Positions 63,986-64,000 of a stretch of 64,000 nucleotides of DNA are shown piece after piece. The translations under genes were made by a program, and so were the position numbers. Under the pieces are notes generated by a model. It saw only the letters and a program-made list of their open reading frames with translations, ran no database searches and had not been told where the DNA came from. Source of the stretch: Variovorax boronicumulans (lineage in GTDB: Bacteria; Pseudomonadota; Gammaproteobacteria; Burkholderiales; Burkholderiaceae_C); NCBI RefSeq assembly GCF_030812215.1, contig NZ_JAUSSG010000014.1, positions 59,248 through 123,247 on the forward strand, given 5' to 3'. Positions within the stretch are counted from its first letter, which is position 1, and the number at the start of each line of letters is the position of its first letter.

Positions 63986-64000
63986 TATGGAAGACTCCAA

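Overview
The window reads as chromosome of a high-GC betaproteobacterium. Comamonadaceae (Variovorax/Acidovorax type) is my inference, from the T6SS gene set with a TssQ-like lipoprotein and TagH, a Bug-type TctC protein, an H-NS of the short BvH2/Bv3F type and the GC-rich codon use. No rRNA or tRNA gene was seen, so the assignment is not firm.

Bases 1-37168 are one nearly complete type VI secretion system (T6SS). A leftward operon starts at 29124 and runs tssA, tssB, tssC, hcp, tagJ, tssE, tssF, tssG, clpV, then vgrG1 and a cargo module: small membrane protein, DUF2169-pentapeptide fusion, pentapeptide protein, DUF3540, DUF4150/PAAR-like. A second leftward operon is tssJ, tssK, tssL, tssM, with tssM running off the left edge. 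A short rightward operon (tssQ-like, tagH, pppA-like) lies between them. Divergently from tssA runs a second vgrG with a paralogous cargo module in the same gene order (29465-37168). Neither module contains a recognisable toxin or immunity gene. Many neighbouring genes overlap by 4 bases (ATGA/GTGA/TTGA), indicating translational coupling.

Bases 37169-43680 are a scarred junction. There are small uncertain ORFs, a GlsB-family fragment cut by the 3' end of an IS3-family transposase gene, and a fumarylacetoacetase fragment on the other side of that remnant. Next come a leftward catabolic-looking operon (Bug-type binding protein, cyclase/formamidase-like hydrolase, CocE/NonD hydrolase) and its divergent TetR regulator, whose C-terminus is a 34-serine tail encoded by 17 copies of a hexamer. 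A complete IS30-family element follows.

Bases 44900-59100 look like an integrative or mobilizable element: relaxase plus MobC-like protein, a large ParB-like protein, an ArdC-like protein and H-NS. Accessory genes are a DUF4062 protein, a PIN-like protein, an Rhs C-terminal tip with a putative immunity gene, and ArsR divergent from a DCC-family protein and a UbiG-like methyltransferase. About 1 kb gene-poor stretches lie between them.

Bases 59220-63739 hold a likely defence locus. A small XRE regulator is followed by three tightly overlapping genes that match an ABC-three-component (ABC-3C) system: a Cap4/DUF4297-like nuclease protein, a middle component and a DUF3732/Rad50-like ATPase with a CPVC zinc hook. 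This is the most interesting system in the window. The right edge holds a gene fragment and a 10-bp inverted repeat that may mark another insertion.
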